DNA of 64,000 bases, taken from assembly GCA_048266425.1 (NCBI GenBank), contig JBLWZN010000009.1:1-64000 (forward strand). The letters are read 5' to 3'. Positions 25,354 through 34,875 of this stretch are shown piece after piece. Below the pieces are notes generated by a model. The model was not told the DNA's origin. It did not search any database and was given only the letters and a program-made list of their open reading frames with translations. Source of the DNA: Cerina sp048266425 (lineage in GTDB: Bacteria; Bacteroidota; Bacteroidia; Flavobacteriales; Flavobacteriaceae). Position numbers and translations under genes: made by a program. How positions within the stretch are numbered: position 1 is the first letter of the stretch; every line of letters starts with the position of its first letter.

Positions 25354-27984
25354 ATGGATGTCCCTTCAAAATATGAACCTCAACGCATTGAGGACCACTG
25401 GTACGCTTATTGGATGGAAAATGGATTTTTCCACTCCGTTCCCGACGATAGGGAGCCATATACCATTGTAATTCCCCCTCCCAATGTTACCGGGGTACTC
25501 CATATGGGCCATATGCTAAACAATACGATTCAGGACGTGTTGATACGCAAGGCGCGACTTATGGGCAAGAACGCTTGTTGGGTGCCTGGAACGGATCATG
25601 CATCCATAGCTACCGAGGCCAAGGTAGTGGCTAAACTGAAGGAAGCGGGCATTCCGAAATCGGAGCTTACCCGAGAGGAATTCCTAAACCATGCTTGGGA
25701 ATGGACCCATGAATACGGTGGTGTTATTTTGGAACAACTCAAAAAATTGGGATGTTCCTGCGACTGGGACCGCACCAAGTTTACCATGGATGACAATATG
25801 TCCGCCTCGGTCATCAAAGTTTTTGTCGACCTATTTAACAAAGGGCTCATCTATAGAGGTTATAGGATGGTGAATTGGGATCCAGAAGCCAAAACTACCC
25901 TTTCCGATGAGGAGGTAGTTTACGAGGAAAGGCAAGGCCTATTGTATTATTTGGCCTATGACATAGAAGGTTCGGATGAAAAAGTGATTATTGCAACCAC
26001 CCGTCCCGAAACTATTTTGGGGGATACCGCCATCTGTATCAATCCCAATGACGAGCGGTATCGACATTTAAAAGGGAAAAGGGCCATTGTACCAATCTGC
26101 AATCGGGTTATTCCCATCATCGAAGACGAATATGTAGATATAGAATTCGGTACAGGCTGCCTCAAGGTTACCCCGGCACATGACGTGAACGACAAAGCTT
26201 TGGGTGAAAAACACCATTTGGAGACCGTAGATATTTTTAATGAGGACGCCACCTTAAATTCCTATGGATTGCAATATGCCGGAAAGGACCGGTTTGTAGT
26301 TAGGAAGGAAATATCGAAGGAACTGGATGAAAAGGGCTTTTTGGTCAAGACCGAAACACATATTAACAAGATAGGAACCTCCGAGCGCACCAGGGCAGTG
26401 ATAGAACCAAGGTTGTCCGATCAGTGGTTCCTTAAGATGGAGGAATTGGCCCAGCCCGCTATTAAGGCGGTTTTGGAGACCGAAGAGGTGAAATTGTTTC
26501 CTAAAAAGTTCGAAAACACATACCGACACTGGATGGAAAACATCAGGGACTGGAATATTTCTCGCCAGCTTTGGTGGGGACAACAGATTCCTGCCTTTTA
26601 TTTTGGGGATGGCCAAGAAGATTTCGTTGTGGCAGAAACAGAGGAGGCCGCATTGGAATTGGCCCGAAAGAAATCCGGTAACCCATCCTTGGTGAAGTCC
26701 GATCTGCGACAAGATGCCGATGTGTTCGATACCTGGTTCTCTTCATGGCTCTGGCCAATTAGTGTCTTTAACGGGGTATTGGAGCCCGACAATAAGGAAA
26801 TTGAATATTTTTATCCTACCAATGATTTGGTCACGGGGCCGGACATCCTTTTCTTTTGGGTGGCCCGAATGATCATTGCGGGATACGAGTTAAGGGGCAA
26901 AAGACCTTTTGAAAATGTATATCTCACGGGACTGGTACGCGATGGTCAACGTCGTAAGATGTCTAAATCATTAGGGAATTCCCCCGATGCCCTAAAATTG
27001 ATTTCTGATTACGGTGCCGATGGCGTCCGGGTGGGACTCCTTTTGAGTTCTGCCGCGGGGAACGATCTTTTGTTCGATGAGGGGCTGTGCCAGCAAGGAA
27101 AGAACTTTGCCAACAAGATATGGAACGCCTTTCGATTGGTTCAAGGCTGGGAAGTGGCCCAACTGCCTCAACCAGAAGCATCCCGTCGGGGAATTGATTG
27201 GTATACGGCCAAGTTTAACCAGACGTTGTTGGAAATTGAAGATCATTTTGGCAAATATCGGATTTCGGATGCCCTTATGTCAACCTACAAATTGGTATGG
27301 GACGATTTCTGCTCTTGGCTGCTCGAAATTGTTAAGCCCGCCTATCAACAGCCCGTCGATAAAAAAACTTTCGATGCTGTAATTCAATTGTTCGAAGGGA
27401 ACCTAAAATTATTACATCCCTTTATGCCTTTCTTGACCGAGGAGATTTGGCAGCATATAAAAGAACGGACCCCCGAACAGGCGTTGGTGGTTTCCCAATG
27501 GCCAAAGTCGGAATCGGTAGATGAAAGTTTGATCAATGGGTTCAACTTTGCCACGGAGGTTATCGCCGGAATCCGTACCATCCGCAAGGAAAAGAATATC
27601 CCCATGAAAGAGACATTGGAACTATCCCTTTTAAACGAAGAAGGAATAGCCAAGGATTGGGATGTGATCATAGCTAAGCTTACCAACGTAAGCCAAATCT
27701 CCTATGTAGATAAGACCGTTGATGGCGCGTTGTCCTTTCGGGTAAAATCCAACGAGTATTTTATACCCATTACCGGAGCTGTGGATGTGGAGGCCGAAAT
27801 TCAAAAGATCAATGAGGAACTCGTTTATATCAGGGGGTTTTTAACATCGGTACAAAAGAAGCTGTCCAATGAACGTTTTGTAAACAATGCCCCGGAACAG
27901 GTCATTGCGATGGAACGTAAAAAGCAAGCCGATGCCGAGGCCAAAATAGAAACTTTGGAAAAGAGTCTGGCTAGTTTGGGGTAA
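25354..27984 (+). CDS. valS: Valyl-tRNA synthetase
   Basis: An 876-residue class I aminoacyl-tRNA synthetase. The HIGH-type signature reads HMGH at residues 50-53 (after PPPNVTGVL) and the KMSKS loop is at 535-539 (RRKMSKSLGNS). The editing (CP1) domain with TTRPETILGDTA lies between. A C-terminal coiled-coil tRNA-binding arm (AEIQKINEELVYIRGFL) is present. Length is as expected. The ~100-nt leader before the ATG is unusually long for this window but I could not find a T-box or other known fold in it. Confidence 0.97.
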   Translation: MDVPSKYEPQRIEDHWYAYWMENGFFHSVPDDREPYTIVIPPPNVTGVLHMGHMLNNTIQDVLIRKARLMGKNACWVPGTDHASIATEAKVVAKLKEAGIPKSELTREEFLNHAWEWTHEYGGVILEQLKKLGCSCDWDRTKFTMDDNMSASVIKVFVDLFNKGLIYRGYRMVNWDPEAKTTLSDEEVVYEERQGLLYYLAYDIEGSDEKVIIATTRPETILGDTAICINPNDERYRHLKGKRAIVPICNRVIPIIEDEYVDIEFGTGCLKVTPAHDVNDKALGEKHHLETVDIFNEDATLNSYGLQYAGKDRFVVRKEISKELDEKGFLVKTETHINKIGTSERTRAVIEPRLSDQWFLKMEELAQPAIKAVLETEEVKLFPKKFENTYRHWMENIRDWNISRQLWWGQQIPAFYFGDGQEDFVVAETEEAALELARKKSGNPSLVKSDLRQDADVFDTWFSSWLWPISVFNGVLEPDNKEIEYFYPTNDLVTGPDILFFWVARMIIAGYELRGKRPFENVYLTGLVRDGQRRKMSKSLGNSPDALKLISDYGADGVRVGLLLSSAAGNDLLFDEGLCQQGKNFANKIWNAFRLVQGWEVAQLPQPEASRRGIDWYTAKFNQTLLEIEDHFGKYRISDALMSTYKLVWDDFCSWLLEIVKPAYQQPVDKKTFDAVIQLFEGNLKLLHPFMPFLTEEIWQHIKERTPEQALVVSQWPKSESVDESLINGFNFATEVIAGIRTIRKEKNIPMKETLELSLLNEEGIAKDWDVIIAKLTNVSQISYVDKTVDGALSFRVKSNEYFIPITGAVDVEAEIQKINEELVYIRGFLTSVQKKLSNERFVNNAPEQVIAMERKKQADAEAKIETLEKSLASLG

Positions 27985-28073
27985 AAAATTATACCTTTAA
28001 TTGTGGTTCAAAATAGTTTTTTTGCAAATGGAAAAAGTTTAAACCACTTTATCATCCATACTAAACTTGCAAT

Positions 28074-29027
28074 ATGTCTACAAGAAGATCTTTTCTGGAA
28101 AGAACGGCCTTGGGTACTTTGGCCTTGACTACGACCCCAATTTTGTCGCAAATGGTTAAATCATCACATCATGGATTCAATAAGAAGGAACTAAAAATAT
28201 CTTTGGCCCAATGGTCCATGCACCGCGCCTTGGAGAAGGGAGAAATTAAACCCGTGGATTTTGCCGAAATCGCCAAACAATCATACGGAATCGGGGCTAT
28301 AGAGTATGTTAACCAGTTTTATGTGGACAAGGCAACCGATTCAAAATTCTGGTCGGAAATGAAAGATCGAGCAGAAAATGAGGATGTAATGAGCCAATTG
28401 ATAATGGTAGATAACGAAGGTGAACTGGGCAGCACGAACGATGCAGATCGTAAAACCACCGTCGAAAATCATTACAAATGGATTCATGCCGCAAGGATTT
28501 TGGGCTGTCATTCAATTCGTGTAAATGCCTTTGGAAAAGGTACCAGAAGTGAATTGCACGCTGCCTTGGTAGATGGCCTAGGGAGTTTGGCCGAATACGG
28601 GGCGAAGGAGAATATGAACATCCTGGTAGAAAATCATGGATTCCACACCTCCGATGGCAAGTTTATAGTCGGTATTTTGAAGGAAGTAAACAATCCATTT
28701 TTGGGAACCTTGCCCGATTTTGGCAATTGGTGCCTCAATGTGGAATGGGGAAGTACCCAAAACAACAAATGCACCGATTTATATGATAGATACGAAGGTG
28801 TTTCCGAATTTTTGCCTTTTGCTAAAGGGGTTAGCGCCAAATCCTATGCATTTGACCCTGAGGGAAACGAGACTGTTATCGATTACAAAAAAATGCTGAA
28901 AATCGTAAAGGATTCGGGGTTTGATGGCCATATTGGAATTGAATTCGAGGGGGATAATATGGAGGAACCCGCAGGTATACGGGCAACTAAGGCCTTGATC
29001 GAAAGAGTTTGGGCCGAGTTGGGTTGA
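28074..29027 (+). CDS. Secreted sugar phosphate isomerase/epimerase-like TIM-barrel protein
   Basis: A 317-residue protein with a Tat-like leader (TRRSFLERTALGTLAL) and an AP endonuclease family 2/xylose isomerase-like TIM barrel. Metal-ligand candidates include Glu in NILVENHGFHTSDG, Asp in TLPDFGNW, and Glu in HIGIEFEGD. Such proteins act on keto sugars or inositol derivatives; the substrate here is unknown. It is 89 bp downstream of valS and may be read through from it, as no terminator separates them. Confidence 0.82.
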   Translation: MSTRRSFLERTALGTLALTTTPILSQMVKSSHHGFNKKELKISLAQWSMHRALEKGEIKPVDFAEIAKQSYGIGAIEYVNQFYVDKATDSKFWSEMKDRAENEDVMSQLIMVDNEGELGSTNDADRKTTVENHYKWIHAARILGCHSIRVNAFGKGTRSELHAALVDGLGSLAEYGAKENMNILVENHGFHTSDGKFIVGILKEVNNPFLGTLPDFGNWCLNVEWGSTQNNKCTDLYDRYEGVSEFLPFAKGVSAKSYAFDPEGNETVIDYKKMLKIVKDSGFDGHIGIEFEGDNMEEPAGIRATKALIERVWAELG

Positions 29028-29198
29028 AGGGTTGATTTTTTGTAGAACTTTTTTGACCCGTTCAAACGGATTTGCGATAGTAGAATGGTAAGAACAATAT
29101 TTGCCTTACTTGCAATATGCAGTTGGTGGAATAACTTGTCTCCATCACCAGTGGGTAACAGGATGATAAAAATTACGGTTGGCTGGTCCTATCCTTTG

Positions 29199-29855
29199 TT
29201 AATGCCCCCCGTTTTTCTTTAAAAGTTCGCTAGTTTCCTTAAATTTTTTTTCTTCCGCCATAGACAAAGGTGTTTGTCCCTTATCCGTTTCCGAATTAAT
29301 ACCAGCACCACTGTTTATAAGCAGTATGGCGAGCTTTGACTGTCCGTTGTGGGCGGCCGAATGCAAGGGTGTTATACCTTGCATTTGTTTTGCATTAACG
29401 TCGGCTCCATTTTCTATAAGTAATTCGGCTATCCCATAATTTGCGATCGCACATGCAGAATGTAACGGGGTTACCTTAAACTCGTTTTTTGAGGCGAGGT
29501 TTGGATCAGCTCCTTTTTCTATCAATATTTTTACCAGTTCCAAATGTCCAAAAAAAGAGGCAAGTCCCAATGGCGTAAAACCATCAATTGAGAATGCGTT
29601 TATTAGGGAGAGATCCTTTTCTAATAAGTGAAGCACATTTTCCATATCCCCTAAACTTGAGGCCTCATAAATGTCAATTCTATCCAGGTACGGCTTAATA
29701 ATGGCAATTGCCTGTTTATTTCTGCAATAGGCCGCAAATTGCAGGGGTGAGATACCCTGTTCGTTTTTAGATTTCGATAGAGCGGGATTTTCGCTTAATC
29801 TTTCGGATAAAAGGTTGTAATTGCCTGTTCCTATAAGTTCAAATATACCCGACAT
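29199..29855 (-). CDS. Ankyrin repeat protein
   Basis: A 218-residue protein made of about six ankyrin repeats; the clearest are TPLGLASFFGHLELVKILIEKGADPN, LHSACAIANYGIAELLIENGADVN and LHSAAHNGQSKLAILLINSGA in successive 33-residue steps (shown here in part of the run only by their cores). It has no signal peptide or other domain, so it is likely a cytoplasmic binding protein. Partner unknown. The C-terminal end caps with SELLKKNGGH. Confidence 0.88.
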   Translation of the reverse strand: MSGIFELIGTGNYNLLSERLSENPALSKSKNEQGISPLQFAAYCRNKQAIAIIKPYLDRIDIYEASSLGDMENVLHLLEKDLSLINAFSIDGFTPLGLASFFGHLELVKILIEKGADPNLASKNEFKVTPLHSACAIANYGIAELLIENGADVNAKQMQGITPLHSAAHNGQSKLAILLINSGAGINSETDKGQTPLSMAEEKKFKETSELLKKNGGH

Positions 29856-29921
29856 TTTACTGAAGTTATTTTAATTATCTGTCATCATTCCATGACGAAC
29901 AGTCTTATCAATAGCGCTATT

Positions 29922-30680
29922 TTAGTCAACCTCTTTCTTTACATACATCCCATTCATAATGGAGCTCAGAATATAAAAAGCGATTATCACGGGTACGGCC
30001 AAGAACCGAATCGTTGTCAGGAGAATAAGGCTTACTATAAGAAACGTATAGCGAAGGGCATTGTCCTGAAAGCTCCAATTTTTAAATTTTAGGGCAAAGA
30101 GTTCCAGGTTGGAATTTAATAGATAGGCACTAAGGAAGGTCAGTCCCGTTAGAAACCAAGGGTTTAGGATAATACTGTTGAGTATGTCGTTGTTGTGGTA
30201 AAATAGGATCATGGGAAGCGAAAGGATCAATAAGGTATTGGCAGGGGTAGGAAGGCCGATAAACGAAGCGGTTTGGTTCTCGTCCAAATTGAATTTGGCC
30301 AATCTATAAGCCGATGCCAAGGTGATCAGAAAGCCAAGGAAGGGGAAAAGTTCTACCATGGAACTAGATTCCATATGTCCTGGGATTTTTCCGAACTCCA
30401 TATTCCAACCTCCTGCAAGGGACATGCCCATCAACTGAAACATAACGATGCCGGGCACTAGGCCACTGGTAATTACATCGGCCAAGGAATCCAATTGAAG
30501 GCCCAACGCACTCTGAACATTTAGGGCGCGAGCGGCCAGTCCGTCCAAGAAATCGAAGATTATACCCAAAAAAACGAAAAGGGCGGCAAGTTCCAATTGG
30601 TTTAACACCGCAAAAACCGAAGCCACACAGCCGCAAAATACGTTCAAAAGGGTGATTAGGTTTGGGATATGCTTTTTCAT
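29922..30680 (-). CDS. pssA: CDP-diacylglycerol-serine O-phosphatidyltransferase
   Basis: A 252-residue polytopic membrane enzyme that makes phosphatidylserine, the precursor of phosphatidylethanolamine. The CDP-alcohol phosphatidyltransferase motif DGX2ARX8GX3DX3D is intact: Asp46, Gly47, Ala-Arg 50-51, Gly60, Asp64 and Asp68. About eight hydrophobic segments follow. It sits 26 bp downstream of a short motif that also occurs upstream of the gene at 18976. Confidence 0.94.
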   Translation of the reverse strand: MKKHIPNLITLLNVFCGCVASVFAVLNQLELAALFVFLGIIFDFLDGLAARALNVQSALGLQLDSLADVITSGLVPGIVMFQLMGMSLAGGWNMEFGKIPGHMESSSMVELFPFLGFLITLASAYRLAKFNLDENQTASFIGLPTPANTLLILSLPMILFYHNNDILNSIILNPWFLTGLTFLSAYLLNSNLELFALKFKNWSFQDNALRYTFLIVSLILLTTIRFLAVPVIIAFYILSSIMNGMYVKKEVD

Positions 30681-30705
30681 GTGCTTGTGTTTATTGGTTT
30701 TCAGA

Positions 30706-30719
30706 TGTCACACCAGCCC
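30706..30719 (-). other. 14-nt motif shared by two gene leaders (copy 2)
   Basis: TGTCACACCAGCCC here and TGTCAGACCAGCCC at 19212-19225 differ at one base. Each is 25-26 bp upstream of the start codon of a minus-strand gene (pssA and the small Cys-rich membrane protein). Meaning unknown. Confidence 0.4.
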
Positions 30720-30929
30720 GACAAAGTCATTCTGGCGGGTGTAACCTTATATGTTTAAAAACAATCATTCCCATATTAATTTATGGATTATTTTAAACAT
30801 GTCGGTTTCATTGATGGCAGATTTAGGTAAAAATAATACAATTTTTAGTGAAAGCGGGAGTGTGTAAACCCATGAATCATTATTTATTTGGATATTTGTC
30901 CCTTGCAAGCACATACGCATTCCAATTAT

Positions 30930-32114
30930 ATGCCGATTAAAAAATATATTTTACTTGTACTTCTAATGTTGTCCCAATGGGGCTTTTCCCAAATCCCCGA
31001 ATTAACGGCACAATCACAAATAAGCGTGTTGACTTGCGGAGCGGGGGAGGACCTATACACGACTTTTGGACATAGTGCGTTTAGGGTCCATGATCCGGCG
31101 CTAGGGATAGATGTGGTATATAACTATGGTACTTTCGACTTTAATCCACCCCTCTTTTATGTCGATTTTGCTCGGGGAAAACTGCTGTACAGCCTAAGCA
31201 GGTCCCATTTTGACGACTTTCTATTTGAATACGAAATGCAGAATAGATGGGTAAAAGAGCAGGTCCTGGATTTAACCCCCAAAGAAATAAATGATTTGTT
31301 CCGGTATTTGGAAACAAATTACTTGCCTGAAAACCGGGATTACACCTATGATTTTTTGTTCGAAAACTGTGCTACCAAAATTCCATGGATCTTAAAATGT
31401 GTTTTTGGCGATCATTTAGTCTTTAAGGAAGACCACTTAAAGGACCGATATACGTTTAGGGAATTGATCCACCAAAATCTGGTCACCAATTCCTGGTCAA
31501 GTTTTGGGATCGATCTGGCATTGGGGTCGGTAATCGATAGAAAGGCAACACCCTATCAGCATAACTTTCTGCCAAATTATGTGTTGAAACAGTTGAACAA
31601 CAGTTATTTGGATAACAAACCACTGGTTCAAAAGGAAGTTCTCCTATTGGATTCCAAGCCCATGAACACGGGTTCCATTTTTTTGGCGACTCCCTTGTTC
31701 TGGATTTTACTGCTGTTTGTTTTCGTGCTTGTTCGGACCTATTTGGATTATAAGAACAAAGGTCTTAGCCGGAGAACGGACTTTTTTCTGTTTTTGACGA
31801 CAGGGTTGGCCGGGCTTTTGATTTTCTTTTTATGGTTTTTTACGGACCATTCGTCCACGGGCAATAATTTTAATATCCTTTGGGCTTTTCCACTGAATTT
31901 GGTAGCTGCGTTTTATATGTACGGAAAGAAGGTACCTCCCCATTGGTTGCGTTATTATTTATGGGCGCTTTTGGCATTTTTATTGATAACTGCTGTCCTT
32001 TGGATTTTTAAGGTACAGATATTTTCAATCTTGATAATTCCCTTGTTGATCATGCTTGCCTTGCGATATGTTTATCTTTTAAAATATTTTAGTGCAGAAA
32101 CAAATGATCGGTAA
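30930..32114 (+). CDS. DUF4105 domain integral membrane protein
   Basis: About 394 residues from the ATG at 30930, which opens a signal peptide (IKKYILLVLLMLSQWGFSQ). The N-terminal periplasmic half is a DUF4105 domain, recognisable by LYTTFGHSAFRVHDP, VVYNYGTFDF and DFLFENCATKIPWIL; the conserved His and Cys suggest an NlpC/P60-like papain fold, which is an inference. The C-terminal half has five or six membrane segments. Such proteins are common in Bacteroidota, and no substrate is known. Its spacer to the next gene is built of heptamer repeats. Confidence 0.82.
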   Translation: MPIKKYILLVLLMLSQWGFSQIPELTAQSQISVLTCGAGEDLYTTFGHSAFRVHDPALGIDVVYNYGTFDFNPPLFYVDFARGKLLYSLSRSHFDDFLFEYEMQNRWVKEQVLDLTPKEINDLFRYLETNYLPENRDYTYDFLFENCATKIPWILKCVFGDHLVFKEDHLKDRYTFRELIHQNLVTNSWSSFGIDLALGSVIDRKATPYQHNFLPNYVLKQLNNSYLDNKPLVQKEVLLLDSKPMNTGSIFLATPLFWILLLFVFVLVRTYLDYKNKGLSRRTDFFLFLTTGLAGLLIFFLWFFTDHSSTGNNFNILWAFPLNLVAAFYMYGKKVPPHWLRYYLWALLAFLLITAVLWIFKVQIFSILIIPLLIMLALRYVYLLKYFSAETNDR

Positions 32115-32121
32115 GCGGTTT

Positions 32122-32158
32122 GTTTCTGGTTTCTATTGATTCTAGTTTCCTGTTGGGT
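32122..32158. repeat. Intergenic heptamer array, GTTTCNN type
   Basis: Units GTTTCTG, GTTTCTA, (2-nt slip), GATTCTA, GTTTCCT, GTTGGGT. They start 7 bp after the DUF4105 stop codon. Read on the other strand, the units are the complement of the TGAAACC array 25 bp further on, so the two arms are inverted. Confidence 0.6.
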
Positions 32159-32183
32159 ACAAAAATGAATCGAACCAAAAGCT

Positions 32184-32204
32184 TGAAACCTGAAACCTGA
32201 AACC
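32184..32204. repeat. Intergenic heptamer array, TGAAACC x3 perfect
   Basis: Three identical, contiguous copies of TGAAACC. This is the only perfect tandem array in the window, so it may be recently made. It is followed by weaker GTAGNNN units (32226-32245). Confidence 0.9.
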
Positions 32205-32267
32205 AAAAAAGTAGTCAGGTGAAGTAGGTAGTAGGGCAAGATTTATCAGAAAGGAAACAAGAATCGA

Positions 32268-32309
32268 CCCCGAACCCAGAACCCCGAACAATAAACCCAT
32301 AAACACCAT
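32268..32309. repeat. Intergenic heptamer array flush with the ABC-F start codon
   Basis: Units CCCCGAA, CCCAGAA, CCCCGAA, CAATAAA, CCCATAA, ACACCAT follow without a gap. The array ends two bases before the ATG at 32312, so it occupies the whole likely 5' leader and ribosome-entry region of the ABC-F gene. Confidence 0.85.
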
Positions 32310-32311
32310 AC

Positions 32312-34192
32312 ATGAATCTTCTTACGGTAGAAAATATAGCTAAATCTTTTGGCGAACTGGTTCTTTTTTCAGAACTCTCTTTTGGCGTCAACAAGGACCA
32401 AAAGATTGCGCTTATCGCCAAAAACGGTACGGGCAAGACCTCCATTCTTAATATTATGGCCGGGCTGGATACTCCCGATACCGGGCAGGTTAATTACCGC
32501 AAGGGAATCCGCGTTTCCTATCTGGAGCAGGAACCGGAACTAGATCCTAATTTAACGATAGAGGAGACCATTTTTGCATCGGACAATGAGATCCTTCAAG
32601 TTATTGGCCGCTATGAAAGGGCTTTGGAGAATCCCGAGGATGAGAACGCGTATCAAAAGGCGTTCGAGGCCATGGAACGCCATCAAGCGTGGGATTTTGA
32701 GACCCAGTATAAACAAATATTGTTTAAGTTGAAGTTGGAGGATATCCATATGAAGATCGGATTGATGTCCGGTGGTCAAAAGAAGCGATTGGCGCTTGCG
32801 AACGCACTTATCAATAAACCAGATCTTTTGATTTTGGACGAACCTACCAACCATTTGGATCTGGAAATGATAGAGTGGTTGGAGCAGTATTTTGCCAAGG
32901 AGAACATTACTTTGTTCATGGTGACGCATGACCGCTATTTTCTGGAACGGGTTTGCAACGAAATCGTTGAATTGGACAATGGCCAACTCTATTCCTACAA
33001 GGGCAACTATTCCTACTATTTGGAAAAGAAGGAGGCCCGTTTGGAACAGGAGTCCGTGGAGCAGCATAAATCGCAGATCTTGTTTAAAAAGGAACTGAAT
33101 TGGATGCGGCGGCAGCCCAAGGCGAGGACGACGAAATCCAAATCACGGATCGATGATTTTACCGCCATCAAAGAGAAGGCCAGTCAACGAAGGGCCACCC
33201 ACGAAATACAATTGGAAATCAATATGGAACGGATGGGGAGCAAGGTGGTGGAACTCCATAAGATATCCAAATCCTATCCGGGAAAACCTATTCTCAATAA
33301 GTTTGAATACAATTTTTTGAGGGGGGAACGCATTGGGATTATCGGCAAGAACGGTACCGGAAAATCAACATTTCTAAATATTCTAACCGGAAGGGACCAA
33401 CCAGATTCCGGTAAGGTAGTGGTTGGGGACACCATTAAGTTTGGTTACTATACCCAATCTGGAATCCAAATAAAACCGGGTCAAAAGGTAATCGATGTTA
33501 TCCGGGAGTTCGGGGATTATATTCCCTTGATGAAAGGCAAGCAAATATCGGCCCAACAGTTGTTGGAGCGTTTTTTGTTCGATCGAAAGAAACAGTACGA
33601 TTTTGTTGAAAAATTGAGCGGAGGGGAGCGCAAGCGATTGTATCTCTGTACCGTTTTAATTCAGAACCCCAATTTTCTGATCCTGGATGAGCCTACCAAC
33701 GATTTGGATATAGTGACCTTGAATGTGTTGGAGGAATTCCTTCTGGATTTTCCGGGCTGTCTTCTAGTGGTTTCCCACGATCGTTATTTTATGGATAAGA
33801 TCGTAGATCATATTTTTGTTTTTCGTGGTAATGCCGAGATCGAGGATTTTCCAGGCAACTATTCCGATTTTAGAACCTATGAAGACAGTAATGTAGAGGA
33901 GGCACGTTTGGAAAAACAGCAAAACACGGATAACAAGGGGACCAAAAATTCCTGGAAGACCGAGGACAAGGGGGTGAAACTGTCCTTTATGGAGCAAAAG
34001 GAGTACAATAAATTGGAAAGTGAAATAAAGAAATTGGAAAGAAAAAAGGAGGAATTGCAACATAGGTTTGCCGATACTACGCTTTCCGGTGATCAGATCA
34101 ATAAGCTCTCCCTTGAGCTCAAGGAGCTTTTGGCAAGCATTGAAACGAAAACCGAACGTTGGTTTGAGCTTTCTGACAAAATTTCCATCTAG
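32312..34192 (+). CDS. ABC-F family ATPase, Uup-like
   Basis: A 626-residue cytoplasmic protein with two ABC domains and no membrane segments. Domain 1 has GKTS in KNGTGKTSIL (~residue 38), signature MSGGQKKRLALANAL and Walker B LLILDEPTNHLD. Domain 2 repeats them: KNGTGKSTFL, LSGGERKRLYLC and FLILDEPTNDLD. The interdomain linker is charged (RRQPKARTTKSKSR), and a C-terminal coiled coil (~residues 555-626) is the Uup type, which binds nucleic acid. ABC-F proteins act on the ribosome; Uup-like ones are linked to ribosome stalling or DNA excision. Its leader consists of heptamer repeats, as listed separately. Confidence 0.92.
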   Translation: MNLLTVENIAKSFGELVLFSELSFGVNKDQKIALIAKNGTGKTSILNIMAGLDTPDTGQVNYRKGIRVSYLEQEPELDPNLTIEETIFASDNEILQVIGRYERALENPEDENAYQKAFEAMERHQAWDFETQYKQILFKLKLEDIHMKIGLMSGGQKKRLALANALINKPDLLILDEPTNHLDLEMIEWLEQYFAKENITLFMVTHDRYFLERVCNEIVELDNGQLYSYKGNYSYYLEKKEARLEQESVEQHKSQILFKKELNWMRRQPKARTTKSKSRIDDFTAIKEKASQRRATHEIQLEINMERMGSKVVELHKISKSYPGKPILNKFEYNFLRGERIGIIGKNGTGKSTFLNILTGRDQPDSGKVVVGDTIKFGYYTQSGIQIKPGQKVIDVIREFGDYIPLMKGKQISAQQLLERFLFDRKKQYDFVEKLSGGERKRLYLCTVLIQNPNFLILDEPTNDLDIVTLNVLEEFLLDFPGCLLVVSHDRYFMDKIVDHIFVFRGNAEIEDFPGNYSDFRTYEDSNVEEARLEKQQNTDNKGTKNSWKTEDKGVKLSFMEQKEYNKLESEIKKLERKKEELQHRFADTTLSGDQINKLSLELKELLASIETKTERWFELSDKISI

Positions 34193-34331
34193 TTTCCCTA
34201 ACACAAGGGTAGCTGTGAAGTCGTATTTTTCATTTGCAAAATTCTCCATTCCTTTGTGAGGGTTGGGGAATTACGTGGTGATTTTTCAAATCCTTATCCG
34301 GTTCCCATCCAATTGCAATATCAAAAAGTAA

Positions 34332-34835
34332 ATGCATCGTATAATTCCGTACCTAAAATTCCTTTGGTCATCGACCAATCAGCACGGGTTACACTCCCCA
34401 TTTGTGTATGGTTATGTTACAAAATGCCTATATGCAAAACAACTTTCCAAGGATTCGACGGTAAAGGATGTACTCTTTAAAAGTATCGGATTTTTTGGGT
34501 ATAAAAATGTATGTTTTGTTGGGATGGGTTCGGAGTTCCAAAATGCCGTTTTGAAAATGTATCCATCCATAAGGTTGGATACGCCCCCCTATGATCTTAT
34601 TTATATAGATAAGTTAAATGCTGGAAATATATCGACCTATATAGAGGGAAACAAGGAAATCCATAATGATACCGCAGTACTGATCAACGGGATCCATGAA
34701 AATAAGGAGGTGGAAACCCTGTGGGAAGTTCTAACGCATTCTGGGGAAATTAGGGTTACGATCGACCTATTTTGTTGTGGGGTGTTGTTTTTTAGGGCAG
34801 AACAGGCCAAAGAACATTTTAAAATCCGGATTTGA
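34332..34835 (+). CDS. Shortened class I SAM methyltransferase-like protein
   Basis: A 167-residue protein. The N-terminal segment YLKFLWSSTNQHGLHSPFVY and the C-terminal VTIDLFCCGVLFFRAEQAKEHFKIR match, as I recall it, the ends of a ~240-residue flavobacterial O-methyltransferase-like family. The middle part holding most of the Rossmann fold is shortened: one strand with FVGMGSEF remains, then the text jumps to YDLIYIDK. The SAM-binding motif is therefore probably incomplete. The frame is uninterrupted, so it is not a simple frameshift. It may be a decayed or re-purposed paralogue. Upstream is the ABC-F gene, downstream a 39-residue membrane peptide. Confidence 0.75.
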   Translation: MHRIIPYLKFLWSSTNQHGLHSPFVYGYVTKCLYAKQLSKDSTVKDVLFKSIGFFGYKNVCFVGMGSEFQNAVLKMYPSIRLDTPPYDLIYIDKLNAGNISTYIEGNKEIHNDTAVLINGIHENKEVETLWEVLTHSGEIRVTIDLFCCGVLFFRAEQAKEHFKIRI

Positions 34836-34875
34836 TTTCTTATATTGAACTCAAGCCGCGTTCATACATTCAACC

